Of a stretch of DNA of 64,000 nucleotides, positions 18,001 through 25,479 are shown piece by piece (position 1 is the first letter of the stretch; each line of letters opens with the position of its first letter). The position numbers and the translations under genes were made by a program. The notes beneath the pieces are model-generated. The model searched no databases and was not told where the DNA came from. It saw only the letters and a list, made by a program, of their open reading frames with translations. The stretch comes from Bacteroidales bacterium (lineage in GTDB: Bacteria; Bacteroidota; Bacteroidia; Bacteroidales; UBA10428), in the NCBI GenBank assembly GCA_016928305.1, contig JAFGKY010000042.1, positions 1-64,000 on the forward strand, read 5' to 3'.

Positions 18001-19328
18001 AACAGTGAAATTACCTCACTTGTGATTTCGCCGGTGTTAACAACAGGAAGGATCCTTATATTCTCAATGCTATAGTTACCGCGTTCATCAAACCTGAGCT
18101 TATCCAGTCCTTTCACGGCACTTCCTATCCACACCGTATGTCCGCCGGTTCCGGTAATGGCCGTAACCAGTGCACCACTCAGGCTGTTCGGATTGTTGGG
18201 TATGCTCCGGATGTGCATGAATTTTTTGCTTGAAAGATCAAGGGTGTTGCATCCCTGACTTTCGGTGCCGATCCAGAGTACACCTGTTTTATCAACCAGC
18301 AGGGAATTGACGATATTATCGCGAATGCTGTTGATGTCATTTTCGTCATTTCTGAAACAATGCACATTACCGTTCGGCTCGATTTTGACCAGACCGCCGC
18401 CCCGGGTTCCGGCCCAGATATTTTCGAAAGGGTCCTGCACCAGCGACTCGATACGGTTGCTGAACAGGTGATAACGTCCCTGCCCCCGTGTGCTGTATGT
18501 TGTGAGCCTGTATTCATCGGTGTATGGATTCGCTCTTACGGCCTTAATGAGACCGTTGAATGAACCTGCCCAGATTGCTTTATCCGATGCAATAAGAATG
18601 GAGGTGATGATAAAATCATTGGCATCCCCGACATTGAAACGGACAAACTTGTTTTCCTTTGATAGGAAAAGAAACATGCCCGTTTCAGTTCCTATCAGTA
18701 ATGTATCCGGTGCAAGCCGGTTAATAGACACAACCGAAACAATGGTTTTTTGCTGTGAAAGCAACTGACCGTCCTCGTCAAGGTAAATTGACTTTTTTGA
18801 AAGATTGACAAAGGAACCGGGGTTTTCCTTATCTGCAATATCAGCTCTCAATAACCCGTCCGATGATCCAACCCAGAGGGTTCCTTCCGGGGATTCATAA
18901 ATGTCCCTGATGATCTTCTCGGGTGTGAGGTGTGAAAAGCGGACAAAACGATTCCATCGGGTAACATATTTGTTCAACCCTCCGCCCCTTGTACCGATCC
19001 ATATGTCCCCGTGCCGGTCAGCGTGAATAACGGTAATCTCATTATTACTTATGCTGCCTGTGTCCTGGGGATCTATTTTATAGGTTATGAAGTTGTATCC
19101 GTCAAAACGATTAAGACCATCCCGTGTGCCAATCCAAATAAATCCCTTATGATCCTGGGCAAGGCTGAAAACAGACGATTGCGATAAACCCTGCTGGGAG
19201 GAAATAACGCCAAAGCGTGTGTTGGATAGCTCCATCGGTTGCTGGCCATCAGCCTGCATATACAAGCCCAAAACGAATCCGGATAACAACCGGAGAAAAA
19301 GTAGTATTTTTTTTGCTTTCAGGCCCAC
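15006..19328 (-). CDS. Hybrid two-component system regulator (HTCS) of the xylan locus
   Basis: This 1440-residue inner membrane protein senses a glycan in the periplasm and activates transcription through its own C-terminus. After a signal segment it has many Reg_prop propeller repeats (GFIWIGTRDGLNRFDGY, DIWIGTRGGGLNKY and others) and a Y_Y_Y domain. A membrane span follows at about 838-856, then a HisKA domain with phospho-acceptor His894 (NISHEIRTPL), an ATPase domain (DTGRGIPHNE), a receiver domain with Asp1228 (LIISDVMLPEM) and an AraC-type DNA-binding domain (VSYMVGFTDPKYFTKCFVKEFG). The last residues, ASPPGPLS, are encoded by a REP-like element. It lies divergent to the LacI-type gene, within the xylan locus. 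Confidence 0.95.
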   Translation of the reverse strand: MGLKAKKILLFLRLLSGFVLGLYMQADGQQPMELSNTRFGVISSQQGLSQSSVFSLAQDHKGFIWIGTRDGLNRFDGYNFITYKIDPQDTGSISNNEITVIHADRHGDIWIGTRGGGLNKYVTRWNRFVRFSHLTPEKIIRDIYESPEGTLWVGSSDGLLRADIADKENPGSFVNLSKKSIYLDEDGQLLSQQKTIVSVVSINRLAPDTLLIGTETGMFLFLSKENKFVRFNVGDANDFIITSILIASDKAIWAGSFNGLIKAVRANPYTDEYRLTTYSTRGQGRYHLFSNRIESLVQDPFENIWAGTRGGGLVKIEPNGNVHCFRNDENDINSIRDNIVNSLLVDKTGVLWIGTESQGCNTLDLSSKKFMHIRSIPNNPNSLSGALVTAITGTGGHTVWIGSAVKGLDKLRFDERGNYSIENIRILPVVNTGEITSEVISLLYDRDGELWIGNATENLIRYSERRGFMSYVTDGFVFSLLEDHEGRIWYGTWGQGLGWFDKKTNTQRRVESSPDATRALSSDKVIALYEDNMKNLWAGTKGGGVNIIPLHMVSAGNSDFVTYRHNLKDNRSLSHNDVYCVLQDHKNDIWIGTGSGLNKVEWNRQQSLTEAILKGEIEFTSYQEKDGLSNGVVYGILEDRKGNLWLSTNNGLSMFDPSIRKFINYNVNDGLQANEFYANAYFKDIKGNMFIGGVNGLTMFNPDDIVQHPLNSQVVLTGLKILNKTINPGVATGNRMILKDAIFNTDRLRLSYKDKEITLEFSALHYANPQRVRYQYRLLGFNDEWQQVDGSTHSVTYTNLDDGNYNFQVRAINDDGISTGPVTELEISVMPPFWRKPWFFFIYVFIIVAGLALFRTYSLIAVKEKNKLLIERLEHKKIIEMTEAKMRFLTNISHEIRTPLTLISDPLDVVLAEGTMDDTSKKNLKLISKNVHRLLGLANQLLQLRKIDLGILQPKMTQVDLIPFLKDILVYFEQHATRRNIRLHFQTEVPEILVKFDPELMTTVFYNLIANSFKYTADDGSISISVYPHKGPVQQKLLESLKRKLGLKQGRRQFIGIKIADTGRGIPHNELNNIFRRFYQVNIDGTHHSSGSGIGLSLVKEYIDIHKGYIEVNSNQHGSTFTVYLPYESKSVERNARILKKQPEEENIAKAQFIETFSDEESTAEIAPAVEDVRGQPDSQILIIEDDHELADYLVEYFGKKYRVGIAYNGVKGLKMAREEMPELIISDVMLPEMSGLQLCDALKTTIETSHIPIILITAQATEENINEGYRHGADLYITKPFSIKVLDAQVKMLIESRNLLRDRYSKQILLKPADVTITPVDEKFLKKLMHVMEDNLSNSDFDVTGLVDAMHMSHTTILRKVKALTGVSLVELIKNYRIRKAALILQKDKLPVAEVSYMVGFTDPKYFTKCFVKEFGKTPTEYMAEFHAGKKASPPGPLS

Positions 19329-19407
19329 ATCTGAGGTTTTGTGAGATTTGATGAACCAAACAGGAGGGTAAAATTATTAAAAATAAATTTCAATAAACTT
19401 TATATTT

Positions 19408-19425
19408 TATGCAATCGATTGCATA
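19408..19425. promoter_or_regulatory. LacI-family operator (perfect 18-bp palindrome)
   Basis: TATGCAATCGATTGCATA is perfectly symmetrical with a central CG, the usual form of LacI/PurR family operators. It lies between the divergent HTCS and LacI-type genes, next to the promoter of the latter, so it could control both and provide autorepression. A near copy covers the symporter start codon. Confidence 0.7.
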
Positions 19426-19452
19426 TTGTTTACAATGATTTTGCTATTTTTG
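19426..19452 (+). promoter_or_regulatory. Promoter candidate of the LacI-type gene
   Basis: TATTTTTG at 19445-19452 is a perfect TAnnTTTG -7 element. The nearest TTG (19426-19428) is 16 bases upstream, slightly short for the usual spacing. It directly abuts the palindromic operator. Confidence 0.4.
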
Positions 19453-19479
19453 TCTTCCAATACTCCTTTTATTACAAAT

Positions 19480-20505
19480 ATGAGACATAATAAAGATATA
19501 ACTATATATGATATAGCCCGTGAATTGAATATTTCTGCCGCCACTGTAAGCCGTGGGCTCAAAAACAATCCTGTCATCAGTGAGGAAACCCGTATTCGGA
19601 TACAGGAACTAGCCGCATTAAAGGGATATCGGCCGAATACGGTAGCCCGCAACCTGCGACGCCAAAAGACCAATGCCATTGGAATGATCGTACCTCGACT
19701 TGACAGTTATTTTATTGCCACTGTACTTGCCGGTATTGAAACCGTTATCAGTCCGGCCGGTTTTCATTTAATTATCACCCAGTCTTTCGAAAGTGTTCAG
19801 AAGGAAATTACCAATACCATCGCCATGTTTAACAGCCGTGTCGATGCCCTTATCGTTTCTCTTGCTGCCGATACAACGGACATATCTCACTTTGAGCCCT
19901 TCTGGTCAAAAGGCATTCCGGTTTTTTTCTTTGACCGTGTCTGCGATAAAGATTATTGCCAGAAATTTGTCATTGACAATTATGAAGCGGCTTATGCATT
20001 AACCAGTCATATGATCAGTCAAGGTTGCAGAAAAATTATTCACATTGCGGGAAATACAACAAAAAATGTTTATTACGACCGGATGAACGGATACAAAAAT
20101 GCACTGACCGATCATGGCATTAAAGTCAAACCATCCTACATCCTTGTAAATAATTTAAGTCTCCAGGCCGGCATTGTTGCAGCAGAAAAGATATTAGCCT
20201 TGAAACCCCTTCCGGATGGAGTTTTTGTTGCCAATGATTTGTGTGCTGCATGTTGTATGCAGATGTTCAAGGAAAAAGGATTAAGAATACCCGAGGATAT
20301 AGCTGTGGCAGGATTCAATAATGATCCCGTATCACGGTTGGTAGAGCCCAGGCTGACCACGGTTAATTACCCGGGAGAGTTGATGGGAAAGCTTGTTGCC
20401 ACCTGCCTGATTGACAAGCTAAATGGCAAATCACCGGCCGATTTTTCACCGTTGCAAATTATCAAATCAGAACTGTTGATACGAGGCTCCACTTCCCGTA
20501 TTTAA
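19480..20505 (+). CDS. LacI-family transcriptional regulator
   Basis: This 341-residue repressor probably responds to a xylan-derived sugar. The chosen start gives MRHNKDITIYDIARELNISA, which places the LacI helix-turn-helix (ITIYDIARELNISAATVSRGL) at the N-terminus, with the hinge helix at RPNTVARNLRR. A periplasmic-binding-protein-like ligand domain follows (NAIGMIVPRL ... FFFDRVCD ... GVFVANDLCAACCMQMFKEKG ... AVAGFNNDPVSRLVEPRLTTV). An upstream start at 19426 would cover the promoter and was rejected. It precedes the GH67 gene by 55 bases, probably in one transcript. Confidence 0.93.
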   Translation: MRHNKDITIYDIARELNISAATVSRGLKNNPVISEETRIRIQELAALKGYRPNTVARNLRRQKTNAIGMIVPRLDSYFIATVLAGIETVISPAGFHLIITQSFESVQKEITNTIAMFNSRVDALIVSLAADTTDISHFEPFWSKGIPVFFFDRVCDKDYCQKFVIDNYEAAYALTSHMISQGCRKIIHIAGNTTKNVYYDRMNGYKNALTDHGIKVKPSYILVNNLSLQAGIVAAEKILALKPLPDGVFVANDLCAACCMQMFKEKGLRIPEDIAVAGFNNDPVSRLVEPRLTTVNYPGELMGKLVATCLIDKLNGKSPADFSPLQIIKSELLIRGSTSRI

Positions 20506-20560
20506 ATTATGCCCGATACAATCATAATATCAAACGTTTTGCACCTGTAAAACCCGAATT

Positions 20561-22723
20561 ATGAAACGAATCTTTCCCCTTGGATTTCTTCCGGTATGTT
20601 TTGCACTGCTTTCTTTTACGGCCGTTTCCGGTGAAGACGGTTACCGGCTCTGGCTTCGATATGAAGCAATCAGCGATACCGGCATCAGCAGATCCTATCA
20701 TTCCGCGTTGCAACAAATCCTTGTTACAGGCAATTCCGGTACCATCGATGCAGTGAGGGAGGAATTGGAAAGAGGACTGGAAGGCATGCTGGGAAAGAAA
20801 GCGCTTTTTGTTTCTCAACTAATCAGCAATGGTACACTGATGATCGGCACTCCTGAAAGCTCAGCCCTTATCGCTTCATTGCCATTGAAGGATCAGCTTC
20901 AGAAAACAGGTCAGGAAGGATATGTAATTAAAAACTGTAATGTTTTCAATAAAGCATGTATTGTGATCGCGGCTAACAACGATATTGGTTTGCTTTACGG
21001 TACATTTCATTTCCTCAGGTTACTGCAAACATATCACGATATTGGAACAACAGATCTGATAAGTATTCCTTCAACACAAATACGGTTGCTGAATCACTGG
21101 GATAATCTTGACAGGACTGTGGAACGCGGATATGCAGGATTTTCGCTCTGGAACTGGCACTTATTGCCCGGCTACCTGTCACCACGGTATAAAGATTATG
21201 CCCGGGTCAACGCCTCAATAGGGATTAATGGCGCTGTGCTTACCAATGTTAATGCAAACGCACTTGTACTTACACCACAATACCTTGAAAAAGCAGCTGC
21301 CCTGGCCGGAATATTCCGGCCCTATGGCATCAGAATATACCTTACTGCACGGTTCAATGCGCCGGTTGAGATCGGAGAACTGCCTTCCGCTGATCCGCTT
21401 GATCCCAGGGTAAACGAATGGTGGGAGAAAAAGATAACAGAAATATACAGCTATATACCCGATTTCGGGGGATTCCTTGTCAAAGCCAACTCTGAAGGAC
21501 AACCCGGACCACAGAACTACGGACGAACGCACGCTGAAGGGGCCAATATGCTGGCACGCACACTTGCACCTCATGGAGGTATCGTAATGTGGCGTGCCTT
21601 TGTATACGACAACAACATACCTGAAGACAGGGCCAAACAGGCATACAATGAATTCACACCACTGGATGGAAAGTTTGACCGGAATGTTTTCGTTCAGGTA
21701 AAGAATGGTCCGATAGACTTCCAGCCGCGGGAACCATTTCACCCCCTTTTTGGGGCCATGCCCAATACACCCATGATGATGGAATTTCAGATCACCCAGG
21801 AATACCTTGGACAGGGAACACACTTGGTTTATCTTGCACCGCTGTTCAAAGAATGTCTTGAATCAGATACATATGCCAGGGGAAAGGGATCAGAAATCTC
21901 TAAAGTAATTGACGGCACCCTCGAAAATCACGGGTATTCCGGGATGGCCGGTGTTTCTAATATCGGTGATGAACGCAACTGGTGCGGACATCCCTTTGCT
22001 CAAGCCAACTGGTATGCATTCGGACGCCTGGCCTGGGATCTGTCCTTAACCACCGGAACTATAGCAGAAGAATGGATAAGGATGACCTTTACAAATGATG
22101 ATGGATTTATCATCCCCGTAAAACAAATGATGCTCAATTCACGCGAATATGCTGTTAACTATATGACACCGCTTGGACTGCATCACATCATGGCCATGCA
22201 TCATCATCATGGTCCGGGACCCTGGGTCGATGAAGGCCGGCCTGACTGGACATCGGTCTATTACCACCGTGCTGACTCAACAGGCATTGGCTTTGACCGG
22301 ACCTCCCGCGGCAGCAACGCGATAAGCCAATATTTTCCGGAAGTGAGACAGATGTTTGACAATCCCGGTACCTGTCCGGAGTCCCTGCTGCTGTGGTTCC
22401 ATCATATGAACTGGGATCACACCCTTTCGTCAGGCCAGACCGTTTGGGAAGAGCTTTGTCATGCCTATTACCGCGGTGTTGATTCGGTGAAAAAGATGCA
22501 GCAGACCTGGAATTCCCTGGCAGGAAAAATAGATGCTGAAAGGTTTAATCATGTAAAAGCGTTACTGGAAATACAGCGAAAAGAATCGATCTGGTGGCGG
22601 AATGCCTGCGTTCTGTATTTTCAAACCTTTTCCCGGCTCCCGATACCGGAAGAACTTGAAAAACCAGACCAAACAGTGGAATATTACAGGAATATCAAAA
22701 AGTATTATGTGCCGGGAATCTGA
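20561..22723 (+). CDS. GH67 alpha-glucuronidase
   Basis: This enzyme removes 4-O-methyl-D-glucuronic acid from the end of aldouronic acids produced by xylanases, which implies a glucuronoxylan substrate. The 720-residue protein has a signal peptide (about residues 1-24) and typical GH67 blocks such as HWDNLDRTVERGYAGFSLW. The catalytic triad can be placed by spacing: general acid Glu312 (NSEGQPGP), Asp386 (GPIDFQPRE) and Glu414 (ITQEYLG). The 28-residue gap between the last two matches characterised family members. It forms a likely operon with the LacI-type regulator. Confidence 0.95.
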   Translation: MKRIFPLGFLPVCFALLSFTAVSGEDGYRLWLRYEAISDTGISRSYHSALQQILVTGNSGTIDAVREELERGLEGMLGKKALFVSQLISNGTLMIGTPESSALIASLPLKDQLQKTGQEGYVIKNCNVFNKACIVIAANNDIGLLYGTFHFLRLLQTYHDIGTTDLISIPSTQIRLLNHWDNLDRTVERGYAGFSLWNWHLLPGYLSPRYKDYARVNASIGINGAVLTNVNANALVLTPQYLEKAAALAGIFRPYGIRIYLTARFNAPVEIGELPSADPLDPRVNEWWEKKITEIYSYIPDFGGFLVKANSEGQPGPQNYGRTHAEGANMLARTLAPHGGIVMWRAFVYDNNIPEDRAKQAYNEFTPLDGKFDRNVFVQVKNGPIDFQPREPFHPLFGAMPNTPMMMEFQITQEYLGQGTHLVYLAPLFKECLESDTYARGKGSEISKVIDGTLENHGYSGMAGVSNIGDERNWCGHPFAQANWYAFGRLAWDLSLTTGTIAEEWIRMTFTNDDGFIIPVKQMMLNSREYAVNYMTPLGLHHIMAMHHHHGPGPWVDEGRPDWTSVYYHRADSTGIGFDRTSRGSNAISQYFPEVRQMFDNPGTCPESLLLWFHHMNWDHTLSSGQTVWEELCHAYYRGVDSVKKMQQTWNSLAGKIDAERFNHVKALLEIQRKESIWWRNACVLYFQTFSRLPIPEELEKPDQTVEYYRNIKKYYVPGI

Positions 22724-22755
22724 ATTAATTATTAATGGTTAATTGAAAAAAAATT

Positions 22756-22885
22756 CAGTAGTTAGTAGCTAGTAGCCAGTAGTTAGTAGCTAGTAAATCA
22801 ATCCATTGGTGGGCTTTCTTAAATCTGACTTCGTTAATCGTAAATCTTACTTTATTTTTCAAAAATCGTACATCGTACATCGTAC
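22756..22885. repeat. Two short tandem repeats
   Basis: A 19-base unit beginning CAGTAGTTAGTAGC is present twice with a 21-base period (22756-22774, 22777-22795). The heptamer ATCGTAC is present three times in a row at 22865-22885. These look like replication-slippage products and are not CRISPR units. Confidence 0.6.
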
Positions 22886-22982
22886 ATTCTTCCATCATTC
22901 CATTTTTCTTTAAAAAAAGATCATTGATCTTTATTCTCGCTTTTATTTAGAATCATTACATATAAACCATTTTGGAATACTC

Positions 22983-23021
22983 TGTTATTTAAATAACAAT
23001 AATTGTGTTATTTTTGTAACA
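22983..23021. promoter_or_regulatory. Tandem TGTTA-N6-TAACA dyads with -7 promoter element
   Basis: Two 16-base dyads, TGTTATTTAAATAACA (22983-22998) and TGTTATTTTTGTAACA (23006-23021), lie 23 bases apart from start to start. The second encloses TATTTTTG (23009-23016), a perfect TAnnTTTG element. The 5-N6-5 layout is that of CRP/FNR-family sites with altered base preference. They probably control the downstream hydrogenase operon by redox or energy state. The regulator is inferred. Confidence 0.5.
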
Positions 23022-23069
23022 GAAAAAAAATTTGTACGTACAACACGCTAATAATGAAAATGCTTTTAC

Positions 23070-23095
23070 TAACCCCAGGCTTAAGCCTGGGGTTA
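23070..23095. repeat. Perfect 26-bp palindrome
   Basis: TAACCCCAGGCTT followed by its exact complement forms a hairpin without a loop in the hydrogenase leader. Its form is that of dispersed Bacteroidota palindromes. No second copy was seen in the window. Confidence 0.6.
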
Positions 23096-23116
23096 ATGAG
23101 TGCAACTCACTGATGG

Positions 23117-23138
23117 GCCTGCCTGACAGCAGGCAGGC
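23117..23138. repeat. CCTGCCTG-type REP hairpin
   Basis: GCCTGCCTG-ACAG-CAGGCAGGC is the same family as ACCTGCCTG-ACGG-CAGGCAGGT at 9959-9980. Confidence 0.65.
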
Positions 23139-23264
23139 TTTAGTCTCAAACCTATTCTTGGACAGTAATGAAAAAATACGTAATTTAATAGAAACGGTCC
23201 GTATCGGAATTAAGATATCATATCCGACAAATCTGAAATTAAAAACAGTATAAATACAAGTTGT

Positions 23265-23660
23265 ATGACAAAAATTAAAAATCTGGCTGATCTCAAAAAG
23301 CTGAAAGATCAGCTGCAATCGAAAATGAAATACGGGGATAAACGTGAAAGAACCGAAGATCTTGTACAGGTGAAAATAGCCATGGCTACCTGTTGCATCG
23401 CATCCGGTTCCAGGGAAACCATGAATTACCTTGTGGATGAACTGGAGAAAAGAAATATTGACGCCGTGGTTACACAAACCGGTTGCATGGGGTATTGTTA
23501 TGCGGAGCCGACCGTTGAAGTAAAGCTACCGGACAGGGAGCCTGTTGTATTCGGATATGTTGATCATCACAAAGCGGATGAGATCATTGAAAAATATATC
23601 AAGAACGGAATTCTCCTGGAAGGCATCATTCCGGTGAACTACAGAAAAATTGATGAATAA
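23265..23660 (+). CDS. hndB: [2Fe-2S] thioredoxin-fold subunit of NAD(P)-linked hydrogenase (HndB-like)
   Basis: This 131-residue protein is a small electron carrier of the hydrogenase complex. After a charged, helical N-terminus (about 35 residues) it has a thioredoxin-like ferredoxin fold with cysteines in MATCCIASG and TQTGCMGYC, enough for one [2Fe-2S] cluster. It is followed by a PTVEV-PVVFGYVD segment seen in HndB relatives. It opens the four-gene operon, with hndC 15 bases downstream. The gene name follows the Desulfovibrio Hnd operon; in other naming systems small proteins at this position are called HydD-like. Confidence 0.85.
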   Translation: MTKIKNLADLKKLKDQLQSKMKYGDKRERTEDLVQVKIAMATCCIASGSRETMNYLVDELEKRNIDAVVTQTGCMGYCYAEPTVEVKLPDREPVVFGYVDHHKADEIIEKYIKNGILLEGIIPVNYRKIDE

Positions 23661-23675
23661 CATAAAACATTCAAT

Positions 23676-25469
23676 ATGTCGGAATACAAAATATACTTGC
23701 TTGTTTGTGGGGGCAGCGGATGCAAATCACATTCAAGCCATACGATCGCTGAAAACCTGAAATCTGAGATCAGACAACAGGGGTTAAGTGATACAGCACA
23801 GGTGGTGACTACCGGCTGCTTTGGCTTTTGTGAAATCGGACCTGTGGTAAACATTATTCCCGGTAATACTATTTATACCCAGGTAAAACCCGAGGATGCA
23901 AGGGAAATCGTTGATGAACATGTGGTAAAGGGCAAAAAGGTGCAGCGTCTTTTATATAAAGATCCAATGACAGAGAAGATCATTACCGATTCCAGGGGTA
24001 TGGAGGTCTATAAAAAGCAGGTAAGGATAGCATTGCGAAACTGTGGTGTGATCAATCCTGAAAACATTGATGAGTATATTACACGACAGGGATACGAGGC
24101 ACTTGGCAAAGTGCTTACCGAAATGGACCCAAGTCAGGCTATTGACATCATTAAAAAGTCAGGTTTACGGGGACGCGGCGGGGGTGGTTTTCCCACGGGG
24201 ATGAAGTGGGAATTGACTGCTGCCAGTAAATCCGACCAGAAATATGTTGTCTGCAATGCCGATGAAGGTGATCCGGGGGCTTTTATGGACCGGTCGATCC
24301 TTGAAGGAGATCCGCATTCGGTTATAGAAGCCATGGCTATTTGTGGGTATTGCACCGGGGCCAGTGAAGGACTGGTATACATAAGGGCAGAATACCCGCT
24401 GGCGATCGAACGACTGAAGATGGCCATTAAACAGGCAAGGGAATATGGATTACTGGGAAAAAACATTTTCGGTACCGGATTCAGTTTTGATATTGACCTG
24501 AGATACGGAGCCGGAGCTTTCGTATGCGGAGAAGAAACAGCCCTTATTCATTCGATGGAAGGCAAAAGAGGTGAACCTACCATGAAGCCTCCCTTCCCTT
24601 CTGTTGCAGGTTATCTGGGAAAACCAACAACGGTAAATAATGTTGAGACATTTGCCAATGTTTGCCCCATTATCCTTAAAGGACAAGAATGGTTCAGCAG
24701 CATCGGCACCGAAAAGTCAAAGGGAACAAAGGTATTTGCGCTGGCCGGAAAAGTGAATAACGTAGGTCTTATTGAAGTACCTATGGGAATCACTCTTCGC
24801 GAGGTTATTTTTGAAATAGGAGGAGGGATCAAGGGAGGAAAGAAATTCAAAGCCGTTCAGACCGGCGGACCGTCGGGAGGTTGCCTGACCGAACAGCACC
24901 TGGATATACCCATAGATTATGATAATCTGATTGCAGCAGGGTCGATGATGGGGTCCGGTGGCATGATTGTGATGGATGAAGATGACTGCATGGTGGATAT
25001 GGCCAAGTTCTTCCTCGAATTTACCGTGGATGAATCCTGTGGAAAGTGCACTCCATGCCGTATTGGTAACAAACGGTTGTTTGAGTTACTGGAAAAGATA
25101 ACCAGCGGGAATGGCAATCGAGAGGATATCGACAGGCTTATCAACCTGGGAAACGTAATCAAGGATACGGCTCTATGCGGGCTGGGCCAGAGCTCCCCCA
25201 ACCCGGTCCTTTCTATGATAAAAAATTTTCCGGTCGAATATGAGACCCATGTGGTGGATAAAAAATGTCCATCGGGGGTTTGCAAAGCCTTAATGGTTTA
25301 TGAGATTATCGCCGAGAATTGTGTGGGATGCACCGCATGTGCAAGAGCATGTCCGGTTGGAGCAATTACCGGTGAAAGAAAAGAAGTTCACACGATCGAT
25401 ACGGGTTTATGTATCAAATGCGGAGCATGTATGGACCGATGTAAGTTTAATGCAGTAATTGTTAAATAG
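23676..25469 (+). CDS. hndC: NADH/NADPH-binding flavoprotein subunit of hydrogenase (HndC/HydB, NuoF-like)
   Basis: This 597-residue subunit binds NAD(P) and FMN and links pyridine nucleotide oxidation to the iron-sulfur chain. It has an N-terminal thioredoxin-like [2Fe-2S] domain (CGGSGCKSHSS, TTGCFGFC). The NuoF-like domain follows with GRGGGGFPTGMKWEL and GAGAFVCGEETAL. A cluster site SCGKCTPCRIG lies near residue 450, and two [4Fe-4S] ferredoxin motifs sit at the C-terminus (CVGCTACARACP, CIKCGACMDRC). This is the architecture of electron-bifurcating hydrogenase subunit B. The catalytic subunit gene starts 11 bases later. Confidence 0.95.
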   Translation: MSEYKIYLLVCGGSGCKSHSSHTIAENLKSEIRQQGLSDTAQVVTTGCFGFCEIGPVVNIIPGNTIYTQVKPEDAREIVDEHVVKGKKVQRLLYKDPMTEKIITDSRGMEVYKKQVRIALRNCGVINPENIDEYITRQGYEALGKVLTEMDPSQAIDIIKKSGLRGRGGGGFPTGMKWELTAASKSDQKYVVCNADEGDPGAFMDRSILEGDPHSVIEAMAICGYCTGASEGLVYIRAEYPLAIERLKMAIKQAREYGLLGKNIFGTGFSFDIDLRYGAGAFVCGEETALIHSMEGKRGEPTMKPPFPSVAGYLGKPTTVNNVETFANVCPIILKGQEWFSSIGTEKSKGTKVFALAGKVNNVGLIEVPMGITLREVIFEIGGGIKGGKKFKAVQTGGPSGGCLTEQHLDIPIDYDNLIAAGSMMGSGGMIVMDEDDCMVDMAKFFLEFTVDESCGKCTPCRIGNKRLFELLEKITSGNGNREDIDRLINLGNVIKDTALCGLGQSSPNPVLSMIKNFPVEYETHVVDKKCPSGVCKALMVYEIIAENCVGCTACARACPVGAITGERKEVHTIDTGLCIKCGACMDRCKFNAVIVK

Positions 25470-25479
25470 CAGCAAAAAA

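Larger units (their letters stand above)
22724..23264. other. Repeat-rich leader region of the hydrogenase operon
   Basis: This gap begins with simple repeats (a 19-base unit twice at 22756-22795; ATCGTAC three times at 22865-22885). It then carries two TGTTA-N6-TAACA dyads with a -7 element, a TTGTACGTACAA palindrome (23032-23043), a 26-bp palindrome and a CCTGCCTG-type hairpin. No convincing protein-coding gene was found. The transcript leader of hndB would be about 240 bases. Confidence 0.6.

Noticed and set aside
20521-20548. Second LacI operator before GH67 (ATCAAACGTTTTGCA)
   Set aside because: CG-centred but only partly symmetrical and unlike the TGCAATCGATTGCA sites; GH67 is probably read through from the regulator gene.
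21215-21823. 202-codon minus-strand frame
   Set aside because: It is antisense to the catalytic part of the GH67 gene.
22865-22885. CRISPR-like short repeats
   Set aside because: Only three contiguous heptamers with no spacers; no cas genes are present.
23054-23112. Possible leader peptide MKMLLLTPGLSLGLMSATH
   Set aside because: It is made mostly of the 26-bp palindrome, which gives an open frame by itself; there is no ribosome binding site.
22989-23477. 162-codon minus-strand frame over the hydrogenase leader
   Set aside because: It crosses the palindromes and the start of hndB and has no recognisable sequence.
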